This document shows, one piece after another, positions 8,228-18,100 of a stretch of 64,000 nt of DNA. The position numbers and the translations under genes were made by a program. The stretch comes from M3007 sp964539805 (GTDB lineage: Bacteria > Bacteroidota > Bacteroidia > Chitinophagales > Saprospiraceae). Position 1 is the first letter of the stretch. Each line of letters begins with the position of its first letter. Under the pieces are notes generated by a model. The model was not told the origin of the DNA, did no database searches, and saw nothing but the letters and a program-made list of their open reading frames with translations. The stretch spans positions 40,757 to 104,756 of the forward strand of contig CAZIKN010000005.1 of assembly GCA_964539805.1 (NCBI GenBank), written 5' to 3'.

Positions 8228-10183
8228 ATGAACAGGATTGCTTTACACCTATATTTAGTATTGTCGGCGTTTTTGCTGACCACTAACCTGAATGCCCAGC
8301 AAGGCAATATTACCATAACGGGCGGCTGCCCAAGTCTTGATTTTTGCTTCAATGCGGGCAAGTGCGACAAGGGTTTGGTGTACATCAAACTAGGGCGTGC
8401 AACCACCTGCGCCAATAGCAGCTACACTGACGTGTCCTATAAATTGGATCTTAACAATGATGGCAGTATCGAGCAGCAGACCTTTGCGGATTCCATACGG
8501 GCCGATTTCCCCAAGGGAACCCACAGGGTCAGTTGGCGCGTAACGGACAACTGCGGCAATTTAGCCACCTGCAACCAGCTGTTTACGGTAAAAGATTGCA
8601 CCCTGCCCACGCTGACCTGTATCAATGGCCTGACCCAAAACCTGAGCCTGCCCAATTGTACCACCACCTTTGAGGCCAATAAATTCATCCTGGTACTCTC
8701 GGATAATTGTACACCTGCCAACCAGATCCAATTGGGCATCCGCCGTACCGATGCCGGAACGGGGTTCCCCAATACAACATCCGTTACCTTTGACAAATGT
8801 GAAGTAGGCCTTCAAACAGTAGAGGTGTGGGCAAAAGATGGTAATGGCCTGCTCAACATTTGCCAAAACTATGTTATTGTACAGGACAATGGCAACGAAT
8901 GCCCCTGCGATAAAGAATCAGATGTCAGTGCGAGCGGCTGTATCAGTACCTATGCGCCAGCAAAACGCGTGAGCGAATGGACCCTCCGCTCACGGCTTGA
9001 GCCAGTTACAGGCGTAAGCAACCCTACAACCAAACATTACAAATACATCGGCAATGACTCCTGCTATGCCCTCAAAATGTTCCCTGCTATACCCAATGAG
9101 GGTTCATACCGCCTGATTATGGGCGCCGAACGCAATTTTGCCCCTCTGAACGGTGTATCTACCTATGACTTGGTGGTTACAAGCAAACATATCCTCGGCC
9201 TTGAATCCTTTACCAACATTTACCAGCTCGCTGCTGCTGATGTAAACCGCAGCAATTCCGTCACAACCCTGGATATTGTGGAAACCCGAAAACTCATCCT
9301 CGGTATTTATGACACTTTCCCCGAAACCAAGAGTTGGCGATTCGTGCAGGCATTGCCCAACCCGACAAGTTGGACCACCCTTGAAGTGTTGAAAGACACC
9401 TTTCAAATACCTATCCCCAATTTGTCCGCTGACCTCAACCTGAAAAACATGAATTTTGTTGCCATCAAATCAGGCGATGTCAATGGTAGCGCATTAACCA
9501 ATTTTCAGGATCCCCCAACAGAGGATCGCAATGACGGCGAGCCTTTGGTACTGGAAGTGCCTGATCTTGAACTTTCCGTTGGGGAATCCGCAGAACTGCC
9601 TTTTTACCCTATGGAGTTCGCTGCACTGGATGGATGGCAAATGAATTTGCAATTGGACTTGGATAAGGTTGAGCTTGAAGATATTACAGGTGTGGATATT
9701 GCCAATGTCCACCTTGCAGCTGATGGGTCATTAAAGATCATACAATTTGAGCACGTGAAAAACGCAGGCCCAAATACGCCCCTTTTCACCTTAAAAATAC
9801 GCGCAAAAAGCAATACAAGAAGCTCGGAGGTCTTGTTCCTCCATGACAGTGGCTTATACCCTGAAGCTTATTCTGGCCAAACACTTCGCGAGATCCGTTT
9901 GTCACAGCCCAAACACATAGCTAAAACCCAATTTTTCCCACCCGTACCCAATCCGAGCAATGGGGAACTACATTTTAGTATATTAATGCCCAATGCAGGA
10001 GTAGCCTCGCTACGGGTTACGGATATACAGGGAAAAACAATTTTTGAGAAAGCGATAACGCTTGCCCCGGGTATGCAGCAAATTCTTCTTGAAAAAGGGG
10101 ATTTGCCCTATCAAAACCTGTTTTTTTACCAGATTCAGGTAAACGGGGAAAGTTATTCGGGTAGAATTGTCAGAAACTTGTAA
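8228..10183 (+). CDS. Secreted T9SS surface protein with dockerin-like and cohesin-like modules
   Basis: A 651-residue exported protein. A signal peptide (residues 1-23, ending LNAQ) is followed by Cys-rich HYR/Ig-like modules (about 28-240; repeated patterns such as VTDNCGNLATC and VWAKDGNGLLNIC). A dockerin-type repeat pair lies at about 303-360, with two Ca-loop/helix units: NGVSTYDLV..SKHILG and DVNRSNSVTTLDIV..RKLILG. A cohesin-like beta-sandwich follows (about 435-545), and the last 80 residues resemble a T9SS type A sorting domain (PVPNPSNGELHFSI ... GRIVRNL). From the HYR end onward it is built like the C-terminus of the 2212-residue protein 40 kb away. Function is probably adhesion or surface structure; no enzyme motif is seen. 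Confidence 0.85.
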   Translation: MNRIALHLYLVLSAFLLTTNLNAQQGNITITGGCPSLDFCFNAGKCDKGLVYIKLGRATTCANSSYTDVSYKLDLNNDGSIEQQTFADSIRADFPKGTHRVSWRVTDNCGNLATCNQLFTVKDCTLPTLTCINGLTQNLSLPNCTTTFEANKFILVLSDNCTPANQIQLGIRRTDAGTGFPNTTSVTFDKCEVGLQTVEVWAKDGNGLLNICQNYVIVQDNGNECPCDKESDVSASGCISTYAPAKRVSEWTLRSRLEPVTGVSNPTTKHYKYIGNDSCYALKMFPAIPNEGSYRLIMGAERNFAPLNGVSTYDLVVTSKHILGLESFTNIYQLAAADVNRSNSVTTLDIVETRKLILGIYDTFPETKSWRFVQALPNPTSWTTLEVLKDTFQIPIPNLSADLNLKNMNFVAIKSGDVNGSALTNFQDPPTEDRNDGEPLVLEVPDLELSVGESAELPFYPMEFAALDGWQMNLQLDLDKVELEDITGVDIANVHLAADGSLKIIQFEHVKNAGPNTPLFTLKIRAKSNTRSSEVLFLHDSGLYPEAYSGQTLREIRLSQPKHIAKTQFFPPVPNPSNGELHFSILMPNAGVASLRVTDIQGKTIFEKAITLAPGMQQILLEKGDLPYQNLFFYQIQVNGESYSGRIVRNL

Positions 10184-10274
10184 AAATTTTTTTTCGGTTG
10201 TCCAACGTTTTGCCAAACCTAATCGTCAATGAGATAAACACACAAAATCCTTTGACCTAAAACACAGTTTGGAC

Positions 10275-11486
10275 ATGAAAAATATTCAATATCTCGTTTG
10301 TTTGTTCTCCGCCGTCATCGCCTTTAGTGCTTGTAGCAAAAAAGGTGACGCAGACTTCAACTATTATTATTACACTCCTGAGGAGTATGCCCTGTTGAGC
10401 AAAACGCTCAATCTGCCCGAATTGCCGTATGAGTATGATTTGACGATACCGGTAGGTGGTAAGCCGATTTTTGCCAAGCAGAACATCAGCCGAGATATGG
10501 CCACATTGGGTCGGGTACTTTTTTATGATACCAAGCTCTCTCGCGATGGGAAAATTTCCTGCGCCAGCTGCCATAAGCAGGAGTTGGCCTTTGGTGACGA
10601 TAGGGAGGTAAGCCTTGGTGTTTATGATCGTGCGGGTGATCGCAACTCCATCGCATTGCTTTCTGTAACCAGCTTTGCCGGCGAATACGGTGTTGATCTT
10701 AACGGCTCCTTTGGAAAACGCTTTTTCTGGGACAACCGCGCTGCTACAGCCACCGAACAGGGTGAAGGCTCTATGACCAACCCCAAGGAAATGGACATGA
10801 AAATGAGCGAAGTAGCGGAAATCGTACAAGCCACGCCTTATTACGAGCCATTATTCAAAAAAGCATTCGGTGACAATGTCATCACGAAAGAGCGTGTGTT
10901 GGAAGCAGTTGCTGGTTTTGTCAACGTTATGGGCTCCTCCAACAGCAAGTTTGATATAGCCCTGGCCGATATGTTGAAAAAGAACAACAATGCCTTTGAC
11001 GTAGATCAAAAAGATTTTGAAGGTTTCTCGCCAGAACAAAACAAGGGCAAAGCGCTCTTTATAAACAATTGCGCCTCCTGCCACACTGGCCTTTTCACGT
11101 CTGTAAACGGCGGTGTTTTAGGCGTTAACGGCAGCGCTGCCAGCAATGGTCTTGATCTCAACCCAACCGACTTGGGAATAGGTAGCATTACAAAAAACAA
11201 ACAGGATGAAGGTGTATTTAAAATCCCATCCCTCCGCAATGTTGAGAAGACATACCCCTATATGCACAATGGCCGCTTCAAAACCTTAGGGGAAGTTATA
11301 GATTTTTATTCCAAGGACATTAGGCCCCATGCTAACCTAAGCCCGATTTTGAAAGACCCCGCAACCGGAAAGCCAAAACAATTCAACTTTACAGAAGATG
11401 AAAAAAGTGCCTTGATTGCATTTTTGGAAACACTCACTGATGACACTGTGTTAAAAGACATTCGCTTTTCCAATCCTTACAAATAG
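10275..11486 (+). CDS. Diheme cytochrome c peroxidase-like lipoprotein (MauG/CcpA family), copy 1
   Basis: A 403-residue periplasm-side lipoprotein: lipobox ending at C20 (IAFSAC), then a tyrosine-rich stretch NYYYYTPEEY (29-38). Two c-type heme sites are visible, CASCH at 96-100 and CASCH at 266-270, with the family motifs LGRVLFYDTKLS, FFWDNRA and PYMHNGRFKTL. Family members reduce hydrogen peroxide or, in MauG, oxidise protein side chains; which applies is unknown. The track-independent start is the ATG at 10275; an in-frame TTG two codons earlier gives no benefit. It lies 53 bases before a clear paralogue, so the two are probably co-transcribed. Confidence 0.92.
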   Translation: MKNIQYLVCLFSAVIAFSACSKKGDADFNYYYYTPEEYALLSKTLNLPELPYEYDLTIPVGGKPIFAKQNISRDMATLGRVLFYDTKLSRDGKISCASCHKQELAFGDDREVSLGVYDRAGDRNSIALLSVTSFAGEYGVDLNGSFGKRFFWDNRAATATEQGEGSMTNPKEMDMKMSEVAEIVQATPYYEPLFKKAFGDNVITKERVLEAVAGFVNVMGSSNSKFDIALADMLKKNNNAFDVDQKDFEGFSPEQNKGKALFINNCASCHTGLFTSVNGGVLGVNGSAASNGLDLNPTDLGIGSITKNKQDEGVFKIPSLRNVEKTYPYMHNGRFKTLGEVIDFYSKDIRPHANLSPILKDPATGKPKQFNFTEDEKSALIAFLETLTDDTVLKDIRFSNPYK

Positions 11487-11538
11487 TTTTGGAGCAGCCC
11501 TCAAATATTCAACATTATTTCATTAAACATTTTTCACC

Positions 11539-12705
11539 ATGAAGAAGATTCGTCTTTTCCTGCCCGTACTTGCCGTAGCAATACTGGCAGCATCCTGTGC
11601 GAAAAAGTCAGATTTTAACTACTATTACTACACGCCGGAAGAATATGCCGTGCTTTCACAAACCCTTGACCTGCCCGAACTGCCCGATGACTATACCATC
11701 GAGTTCCCATCGCACCTGCGCAACCAGGGCTTGTTCGCACGGGGTATTGAGCGTGACAAAGCGATTCTGGGCCGTGTACTGTTCTACGACAAAAATCTGA
11801 GCAAAGACCGCAGCGTTTCCTGTGGCAGCTGCCACATACAAAGTGTTGGTTTTGGTGATACTAAGGCAGTTTCTAACGGCGTTGAAAACCGAGCTGGCAC
11901 CAGAAACTCCATCGCCCTTACGTCAGTGGCCAATTTCTCCGCCTATTATGGCACCGACCTGAATGGCTCACAAGCCATTCGTTTCTTCTGGGACAACCGC
12001 GCTGAAACCGCTGCCCTGCAAAGCCATGGCTCGCTCACCAACCGCGATGAGATGGATATGAAAATGGAAGAAGTCGCCAAAGCCGTGCAGGCACAACCTT
12101 ATTATGCGCCCTTATTCAAGCGCGCCTTCGGTGATGCCAATGTATCCCAGGACCGTGTGCTGGAAGCATTGGCCAACTTTGTCAACTCTATTGGTTCCTA
12201 CCAAAGCAAGTTTGACGAAGAAGCCAGCAAAGTGGGTGGTTTTAACAATTACAACACGCCTTTCTCGGGCTTTACTACTGCTGAAAACAACGGCAAAGCA
12301 CTGTACATGGCCAAATGTGCCAGCTGCCACAGCAGCAGCATGGGCCGTCCGGCACTGTTCAATGCCAGTAATGGACTTGACGCGAATCCCACGGACAATG
12401 GCGTATATGATGTGACTAAAAACGCCTCAGATAAGGGTACCTTCAAAGTGCCAACCTTGCGCAATATTGAAGTGTCAGCGCCTTACATGCACGATGGCCG
12501 CTTCAAAACCTTAGAAGAGGTTATTGACTTTTACAGCACGGGTATCCAGCCCCATGCCAACCTGCACTCGAACCTCAAGTCCGGCAGTTCACCTATGAGG
12601 TTTAACTTTAAATCAGATGAGAAATCTGATTTGATCGCATTTTTGAAAACTTTGACGGATCGCCATGCCGCCGAAGCCAAGCGTTTCTCCAATCCGTTCA
12701 AATAA
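11539..12705 (+). CDS. Diheme cytochrome c peroxidase-like lipoprotein, copy 2
   Basis: A 388-residue paralogue of the preceding gene. The lipobox cysteine is C20 (ILAASC); heme sites are CGSCH (95-99) and CASCH (260-264). The N-terminal motif FNYYYYTPEEYAVLSQTL is nearly the same as in copy 1, although this part of peroxidases is usually variable. FFWDNRAET, MDMKMEEVAKAVQAQPYY and PYMHDGRFKTLEEVIDFYS are shared almost word for word. The second half lacks the short insert found in copy 1 around its second heme. The tandem arrangement suggests a local duplication followed by divergence. It is followed by an intrinsic terminator. Confidence 0.93.
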   Translation: MKKIRLFLPVLAVAILAASCAKKSDFNYYYYTPEEYAVLSQTLDLPELPDDYTIEFPSHLRNQGLFARGIERDKAILGRVLFYDKNLSKDRSVSCGSCHIQSVGFGDTKAVSNGVENRAGTRNSIALTSVANFSAYYGTDLNGSQAIRFFWDNRAETAALQSHGSLTNRDEMDMKMEEVAKAVQAQPYYAPLFKRAFGDANVSQDRVLEALANFVNSIGSYQSKFDEEASKVGGFNNYNTPFSGFTTAENNGKALYMAKCASCHSSSMGRPALFNASNGLDANPTDNGVYDVTKNASDKGTFKVPTLRNIEVSAPYMHDGRFKTLEEVIDFYSTGIQPHANLHSNLKSGSSPMRFNFKSDEKSDLIAFLKTLTDRHAAEAKRFSNPFK

Positions 12706-12737
12706 TGTATCCATTCCTTTGAACGTATATTGAATAT

Positions 12738-12783
12738 AAGGGCTGAGTCGCGGGTATGATTTTTACCGTGATTCAGCCCTTTT
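12738..12783 (+). terminator. Intrinsic terminator after the tandem peroxidase genes
   Basis: A 16-bp stem (12738-12753 with 12766-12781) contains two G-T wobble pairs and a 12-base loop; the right arm runs into TTTT. It lies 33 bases after the copy 2 stop and before the next plus-strand gene. Confidence 0.8.
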
Positions 12784-12810
12784 CACATACCCTTAATCAT
12801 AACTGCACCT

Positions 12811-13575
12811 ATGAAACAGCCACTTTTTACCTTTACTTTGTTGTTTTTGGGCCTTTTATCTTATAAGGTAAGGGCGCAGCAACAACATTATTATTATGCT
12901 CCCAGCACCGTACACATTCCTGTGCTGGCCGAGAAAAATGATGCCGCCATCACAATGGGCATAGGCCGGGGCAGCGGATTTCGCGCCCTGGAGTTGCAGG
13001 GCGTTTACAGTCCCATCAAGCATTTAGCCGTTATGGCCAATTATTTTGGCGGTGGCGACAGCCAGGTCAAAAACTTAACTGAAGTGGGTGCCTCTGGCCG
13101 CAGTTTTGATCTTGGCATTGGCGGTTATCAGGCTATGAAAAATGGCTCTTCCTCTCTTTTTGTGGGCGTAAGCGAGGGCACCGTGCTCAATCATTACGGT
13201 AACGAAACCAAATCCGAGCTAAAAATGCGCCGCTGGTTTGTGCAGCCCGGCGTAACGTACAACGATAATTTTTTCCGTGGTGGCGTTGCCATACGGATCA
13301 ATCGCTTAGAATATGTTTCTGGCGAAACGGATTTTAAAATTGATGAAAACGAGTTGAATGCCATCCGCAACATTGAAAAACAGGCTCCATTTTTCTTGCC
13401 TGAACTGGGTGTCCACGTTGGCATGAACTTTTATCCTTTCTCCCTAAATCTTTGCCTGTCCACCATTTTCCCAAAAACATACGGCCTCCGCTTCTCACGC
13501 TTCAACAGTTGTTTTTCCCTAACTTATTACATTGGAAAAAAGAAAAAAGCAGAAGTAGCGGAAACAACGAATTAA
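12811..13575 (+). CDS. Predicted outer-membrane beta-barrel protein of the cytochrome cluster
   Basis: A 254-residue exported protein. The signal peptide ends near VRAQ (residue 23). The mature chain starts QQQHYYYAPSTVHIPVLAEK and then shows alternating polar/hydrophobic strands with glycine turns (AITMGIGRGSGFRALELQGVYS, KHLAVMANYFGGG), as in small Bacteroidota barrels, ending in a strand SCFSLTYYIGKKKK. I do not recognise a named family. It lies between the peroxidase pair and a diheme cytochrome, in the same direction but flanked by terminators on both sides, so it may form its own transcript. A role in passing substrate or electrons across the outer membrane would be a guess. Confidence 0.7.
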   Translation: MKQPLFTFTLLFLGLLSYKVRAQQQHYYYAPSTVHIPVLAEKNDAAITMGIGRGSGFRALELQGVYSPIKHLAVMANYFGGGDSQVKNLTEVGASGRSFDLGIGGYQAMKNGSSSLFVGVSEGTVLNHYGNETKSELKMRRWFVQPGVTYNDNFFRGGVAIRINRLEYVSGETDFKIDENELNAIRNIEKQAPFFLPELGVHVGMNFYPFSLNLCLSTIFPKTYGLRFSRFNSCFSLTYYIGKKKKAEVAETTN

Positions 13576-13595
13576 TCCGTGGTGCCTGCACCACT

Positions 13596-13641
13596 GAAGC
13601 CCCAATTGCTACCGAGTAAAAGCGTTGGGGCTTCTTTTTTT
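13596..13641 (+). terminator. Intrinsic terminator after the beta-barrel gene
   Basis: Arms GAAGCCCCAA (13596-13605) and TTGGGGCTTC (13625-13634) pair perfectly and are followed by seven T (13635-13641). This hairpin sits within the upstream open frame of the next gene, which supports the later start at 13705 for that gene. Confidence 0.9.
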
Positions 13642-13704
13642 GCAAAGTGCGTCAAAAACAGCACTTTTTGTACATCCAATCCTGATCTTAAACGTTACTT
13701 TACC

Positions 13705-15093
13705 ATGAAGATCAATATCCCATTCACTGTTTGCCTACTGTTGTGCCTTGGCGCTATGCTTGCCCTGACTCCCCTTAGTCCAGTACTCCCCCCCGGTGCA
13801 GAAAAACTTGAGGCATCGGCCCAACGTCCCGGGGATCCTGAAAAAGGATATCACTATTTAATTTATGGCGATTATATCAGTAGCGGCGTCCCGCTGGGGA
13901 TTTTCAGGCAAGGATTTAAAAATACTCACTTTGACCTTGGGCGCACAGGTGACGCAAGTGGTATTCCCTATGACTACAATGTGGTCACCACTGCGGAAGG
14001 TGCCAAGGTGGTTTCGCCCAATTGCCTGACCTGCCACGCCGAGATGCTCAACGGTGAACTTGTAATTGGTCTGGGCAATAACTCAGCTGACCATACCGAA
14101 TACAATACTGGCCAGGTGAATGCTGCCGCAATGGCTACCCGTTTGAAATATGGCAAAAAGTCCCCCGAATTTACTGCCTACTTGCCCATAAAACGCTCGC
14201 ACGAAGCAGTTGGGCCTTACATCCTGACTAAGGTGCGCGGCTCCAATCCTGCGGACAAAATTTTTGCTGCACTCGCAGCCCACAGGAATGCCTCGGATTT
14301 GAGTTGGTTGCCGAAAAAACAATTCGATACCCCTTTGGAAACCGTACCCACCGATGTGCCCGCCTGGTGGCTGATGAAAAAGAAGAATGCCTTGTACTAC
14401 AATGGGCTGGGAAGAGGTGATTTCGCCCGCTTGTCCTCGGCCTCGGGCATGCTAACCATAAAGGATAGCAGCGAGGCCCGCCGCATAGATGCTCGTTTCC
14501 CGGATGTAATGGCCTGGATTCGCACATTAGAAGCGCCCAAATATCCCTATCCGATAGATACCAATCTAGCGGAAAAGGGTAAAATGATCTTTGAAAAAAA
14601 CTGCTCCAAGTGCCACGGCAGCTATGGTGATTCTGTTACTTACCCCAATCTCTTGATCCGATTGGACAAAATCGGTACGGATTCCATGTTAGCACTAACT
14701 TACCAACGCTACCCGGAATACCATAACTGGTACAACAATTCCTGGTATGGCCAAGGACCCTATGCAGGCCGACTGGCGCCCAACTATGGCTATGTAGCGC
14801 CACCATTGGATGGCGTATGGGCTACGGCGCCTTACTTACACAACGGCTCCGTGCCTACTTTGGATGACCTGTTGAACAGTCCGCAACGACCCGCTTACTG
14901 GAAACGAAACTTCAAAAATAACGAATACGACACGGAAAAAGGAGGATGGAAATACACCCGTCTCGAGAAAGCAACAGATGACCTTACATACAACAGCACC
15001 TTACCCGGCTATGGCAATTACGGCCATCGCTTTGGAGATAAATTAAGCGCCGAGGATAGAAAAGCAGTGGTGGAGTATTTGAAACGGTTATGA
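13705..15093 (+). CDS. RoxA-like diheme cytochrome c
   Basis: A 462-residue exported cytochrome. A signal peptide or anchor covers residues 1-25, with heme sites CLTCH (107-111) and CSKCH (300-304). The C-terminal part has PPLDGVWATAPYLHNGSVPTL, a signature also seen in the rubber-oxygenase RoxA/RoxB group and related diheme peroxidases. In RoxA one heme binds oxygen and the protein cleaves polyisoprene; this chain is much shorter than RoxA, so an oxygenase role is only a possibility. The start at 13705 (MKINIPFTVCLL) follows a terminator and begins the signal peptide; the open frame 42 codons upstream crosses that terminator and is rejected. It converges on the AddA-like gene. Confidence 0.82.
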   Translation: MKINIPFTVCLLLCLGAMLALTPLSPVLPPGAEKLEASAQRPGDPEKGYHYLIYGDYISSGVPLGIFRQGFKNTHFDLGRTGDASGIPYDYNVVTTAEGAKVVSPNCLTCHAEMLNGELVIGLGNNSADHTEYNTGQVNAAAMATRLKYGKKSPEFTAYLPIKRSHEAVGPYILTKVRGSNPADKIFAALAAHRNASDLSWLPKKQFDTPLETVPTDVPAWWLMKKKNALYYNGLGRGDFARLSSASGMLTIKDSSEARRIDARFPDVMAWIRTLEAPKYPYPIDTNLAEKGKMIFEKNCSKCHGSYGDSVTYPNLLIRLDKIGTDSMLALTYQRYPEYHNWYNNSWYGQGPYAGRLAPNYGYVAPPLDGVWATAPYLHNGSVPTLDDLLNSPQRPAYWKRNFKNNEYDTEKGGWKYTRLEKATDDLTYNSTLPGYGNYGHRFGDKLSAEDRKAVVEYLKRL

Positions 15094-15122
15094 GGGCGTA
15101 TTCATGGATAGTCCATGAAAAG

Positions 15123-15196
15123 CGGTTTTGAATCACTCGCGTCTGTAAATGTTTAAAAAACAGGTAAATCAATCCTGATAATCTTCAAAATTACTC
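15123..15196. repeat. Dispersed repeat family C, copy 1
   Basis: The segment begins CGGTTTTGAATCACTCGCGT and ends near CTTCAAAATTACTC. The first 27 bases of its core (from GGTTTTGAA) are identical to copy 3 at 57671, and the remainder is close. The ends form a weak inverted repeat (GGTTTTGAA / TTCAAAA) and the middle has CAGG...CCTG. It fills the gap between two convergent genes. Confidence 0.75.
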
Positions 15197-18100
15197 TTAA
15201 AACACCACTTCCACCAATTGTCCTTCCAATCCAAAAACCACAAAGGACACTATTTTTTTATTGGGAAACGCTGTACGCAGTGCCAGATGTGTCCATCCCA
15301 GAAAGGCACCAAGGTTACGGGCCTGGTCTTTCCATTTTTTCATGCCTTCAGTGAAGCCGCCAAATTGCAAAACAATTATGTTATCCGTGTTTTCCAACCA
15401 TAGGTCAACAGACCATTGCGCAATGCGTTTGCCATGTTGCAGTTCAAGTGGATATTGCGCATGCATGGATTGAGGAGCCCATTTTTTTTGTAAAAAGGAG
15501 AAAAACTGTTCTGCATGCCGGGCCAACATTTCGCTTGTGACATTTTCGGATAATTGCCTGTTAACCAATTGAATACTGGATATTTTCAACAAAAAATCAG
15601 CAGCAACAGGTTGGGCAGATGTGCATAAAACGGCCTGAACGGCTTTGCTTAAATTCGGGTCATAGTCGCCTTTGTATTCCAACCAAGGGGCAAATAATTG
15701 TGGTTCGCCCAGTGACATTTTATCAAAATTAGGTGGCAATTCTCCCATCACATCCACCAATAAGGGTGCTCTTGGAATTTGTCGGCGGCCAATGCGCAGG
15801 CTATGAAAAGACAAGGGTTGCACGTTGGGCAGCGCTTCACCAAAATCTTTCTCTTTGTATATCAGCTCGGTATCAGCATAAAGCGGCATGCCAGCATGGT
15901 AAAAAGGGGTTTCGTCGGAGTCAGCATCTAATGTTGGAATATCTTCTTGTCCGTTGTTGAATACCCGGTTGAGCCAGCGGGTGGGCTTAGCCGTGGTTGG
16001 GAAAACCAAATAGTCGCGGGCGCGGGTCAGGCCAACATATAACAGCCTGGCTTCTTCCTCTAAGGCAGTGCGGGTAGCCAAGGAAAAGGCCTCGCTTTGC
16101 CGCACGGCTTCATCCAAGCGGGTATTGCTCAGCAGGTCGGCGTATGGATTAACCCAAAAGCGCAACCAGCGGTTGCCCAGAATATTGTCCAGATCGGGTG
16201 TGTCTGTTTCTAACACTAAGTTTAAGCCCCAGATTTGTTCCTTGAGCGATTGATCCAGGTTGTGGCAAATGGCGAGGGGATACTCCAAGCCTTTGCTGCG
16301 GTGGTAGGTCAGCACTTTTACGGCATCCTCACTTTCTCCCGATCCTTGTGCATCTAGTTTGTTGCGGGATAAGTCATTGAGCCACAGCAAAAAGCCGCCC
16401 AGTGTAGCCGCTGAATGCAGACGGGTACAAGCCGATTCATAATCAAGGGCATAGCGACGCAGGCGATCCAGATTATCCAATCGTTGCTCTGCATTGCCTA
16501 ATGCCACAGCCACGCGCCTCAGGTCCAATTCATCCATGACGACACTCAGGATTTCAGAGGCGGAAAGTTCTGCTATGCGTGGTCGCAGCAGCTGCAGCTG
16601 CTGCAAATAGGGGTGTTCAATAGCCCAAGGATATGAAGCGTCCTGTAGCCACTTTATGCGGTCTTCCACCATTTCCGTCAATTGCATGCTGCTGGTGAGC
16701 AGCAATATTTCGGCAATGCTCAGGGAGTCCGAGGGCGTAAGCAGGTATTTCAGGCAGGCGGTTGCCAGTTTTGCTTCTGGCGTTTCCAAAAGGCCTGTAC
16801 GCGCAATTGCCGCTTTCAGGCCTGTGCGGTGCAGGGCTTCGGCCATAAGTTCACAGCCTCGGTTATTGCGGCAAAGCACAGCGATATCACCGGGTTTGAT
16901 GGGCTGTGTTTGATCTCTTTTTTTATTGTAAATCAGGGTTTTGCGCTCCAATATTACCGCTATTTGATCAGCGATGCAGTTTTCCGTCCAAGGTGCTCCG
17001 GGCGTCTTTTTTTCATCCAATGCTGAACGGAAATGCCAGTGCAGCAGAGCATTTCCGGGGCCTTCGGCAGGGCTTTGTGCCTTGTCGCGATGTTCGGCAA
17101 AGGCAGGCTCCAATACCACCTGTTCTACAGGCATATAGGGGAAAGCCTTGGTAAAAATGGCATTTACGGCATGCACCAGATCAGGTCGGCTTCGCCATGA
17201 TTTTTTCAAGATGTTTTCGTCTCGCACGCCTCCTGTAGCATGTATGATGGCCTGCATTAGGGCCGGATCGGCTCCGCGAAAACCATAGATGCTTTGTTTG
17301 GGATCGCCCACCCATATAGATTTTTTGGCCAATCGGCTGATTTGCAGGAATATATCTAATTGTATGGGCGAAGTATCCTGAAATTCATCTACCAAAAGCA
17401 GGTCCAATTCCTGTGAGAGCGTAGTTTGTACGGAGGGTACGCGCAGGAGGCGGCTCACGTAGGTTTCCATATCGGTGTAGTCAATCAGGCCGCGTTTTTT
17501 CTTGTAATTTTCGTACTCCGTCAGGGCATCACTTGCGATATCAAAAACAAGGTCAATATATTGTTTGACATCCTGCCGGAATGCGGGCGTTTGGTCGTGG
17601 CTTTTGGCCAATTCGTGCAGTTCTTCAACCAAATGGCGGCTTTTTGCTCCGATTTTGGTTTTGGTGATTTTGATGTATTCGTGCCAGTACAATTCACCCC
17701 GATAGCGCAGTTGGTTGTGCAGGTTCCGATACGTTTCAATGGCATCACGGGTGACGGCGGTCGTGTCGGCATCATTGGCCTCCAGGGCGGCAATACATTG
17801 ATCCAGGGCCGAAAGGATGCGGTTGTGCCAGCTTTCCTTTGAGACCTGATTGGGCTCGCCCAACAGAGCACTAAAGCTTTCCCATGATTTTAACTTACTG
17901 ATTTCCAGTATTTTTTGGAAAAAATTATTGGCTCGTGCAACTTCTGTAATTTCCTGAATATCACTGCGCCAATCAAAGGGATCGCCATAGGCTTTTTTGG
18001 TTAGGCCCAGCCGGTCGGCAAGCAGGTTTAGGGTTTCAATGCGCTTTTCGCTGAGCACTTGCGACAATGATTCGTTGAACAGCCTGCGACTGTCGCCCTC

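Noticed and set aside
13579..13704. Upstream extension of the RoxA-like cytochrome frame
   Set aside because: It crosses a strong intrinsic terminator and precedes the signal peptide.
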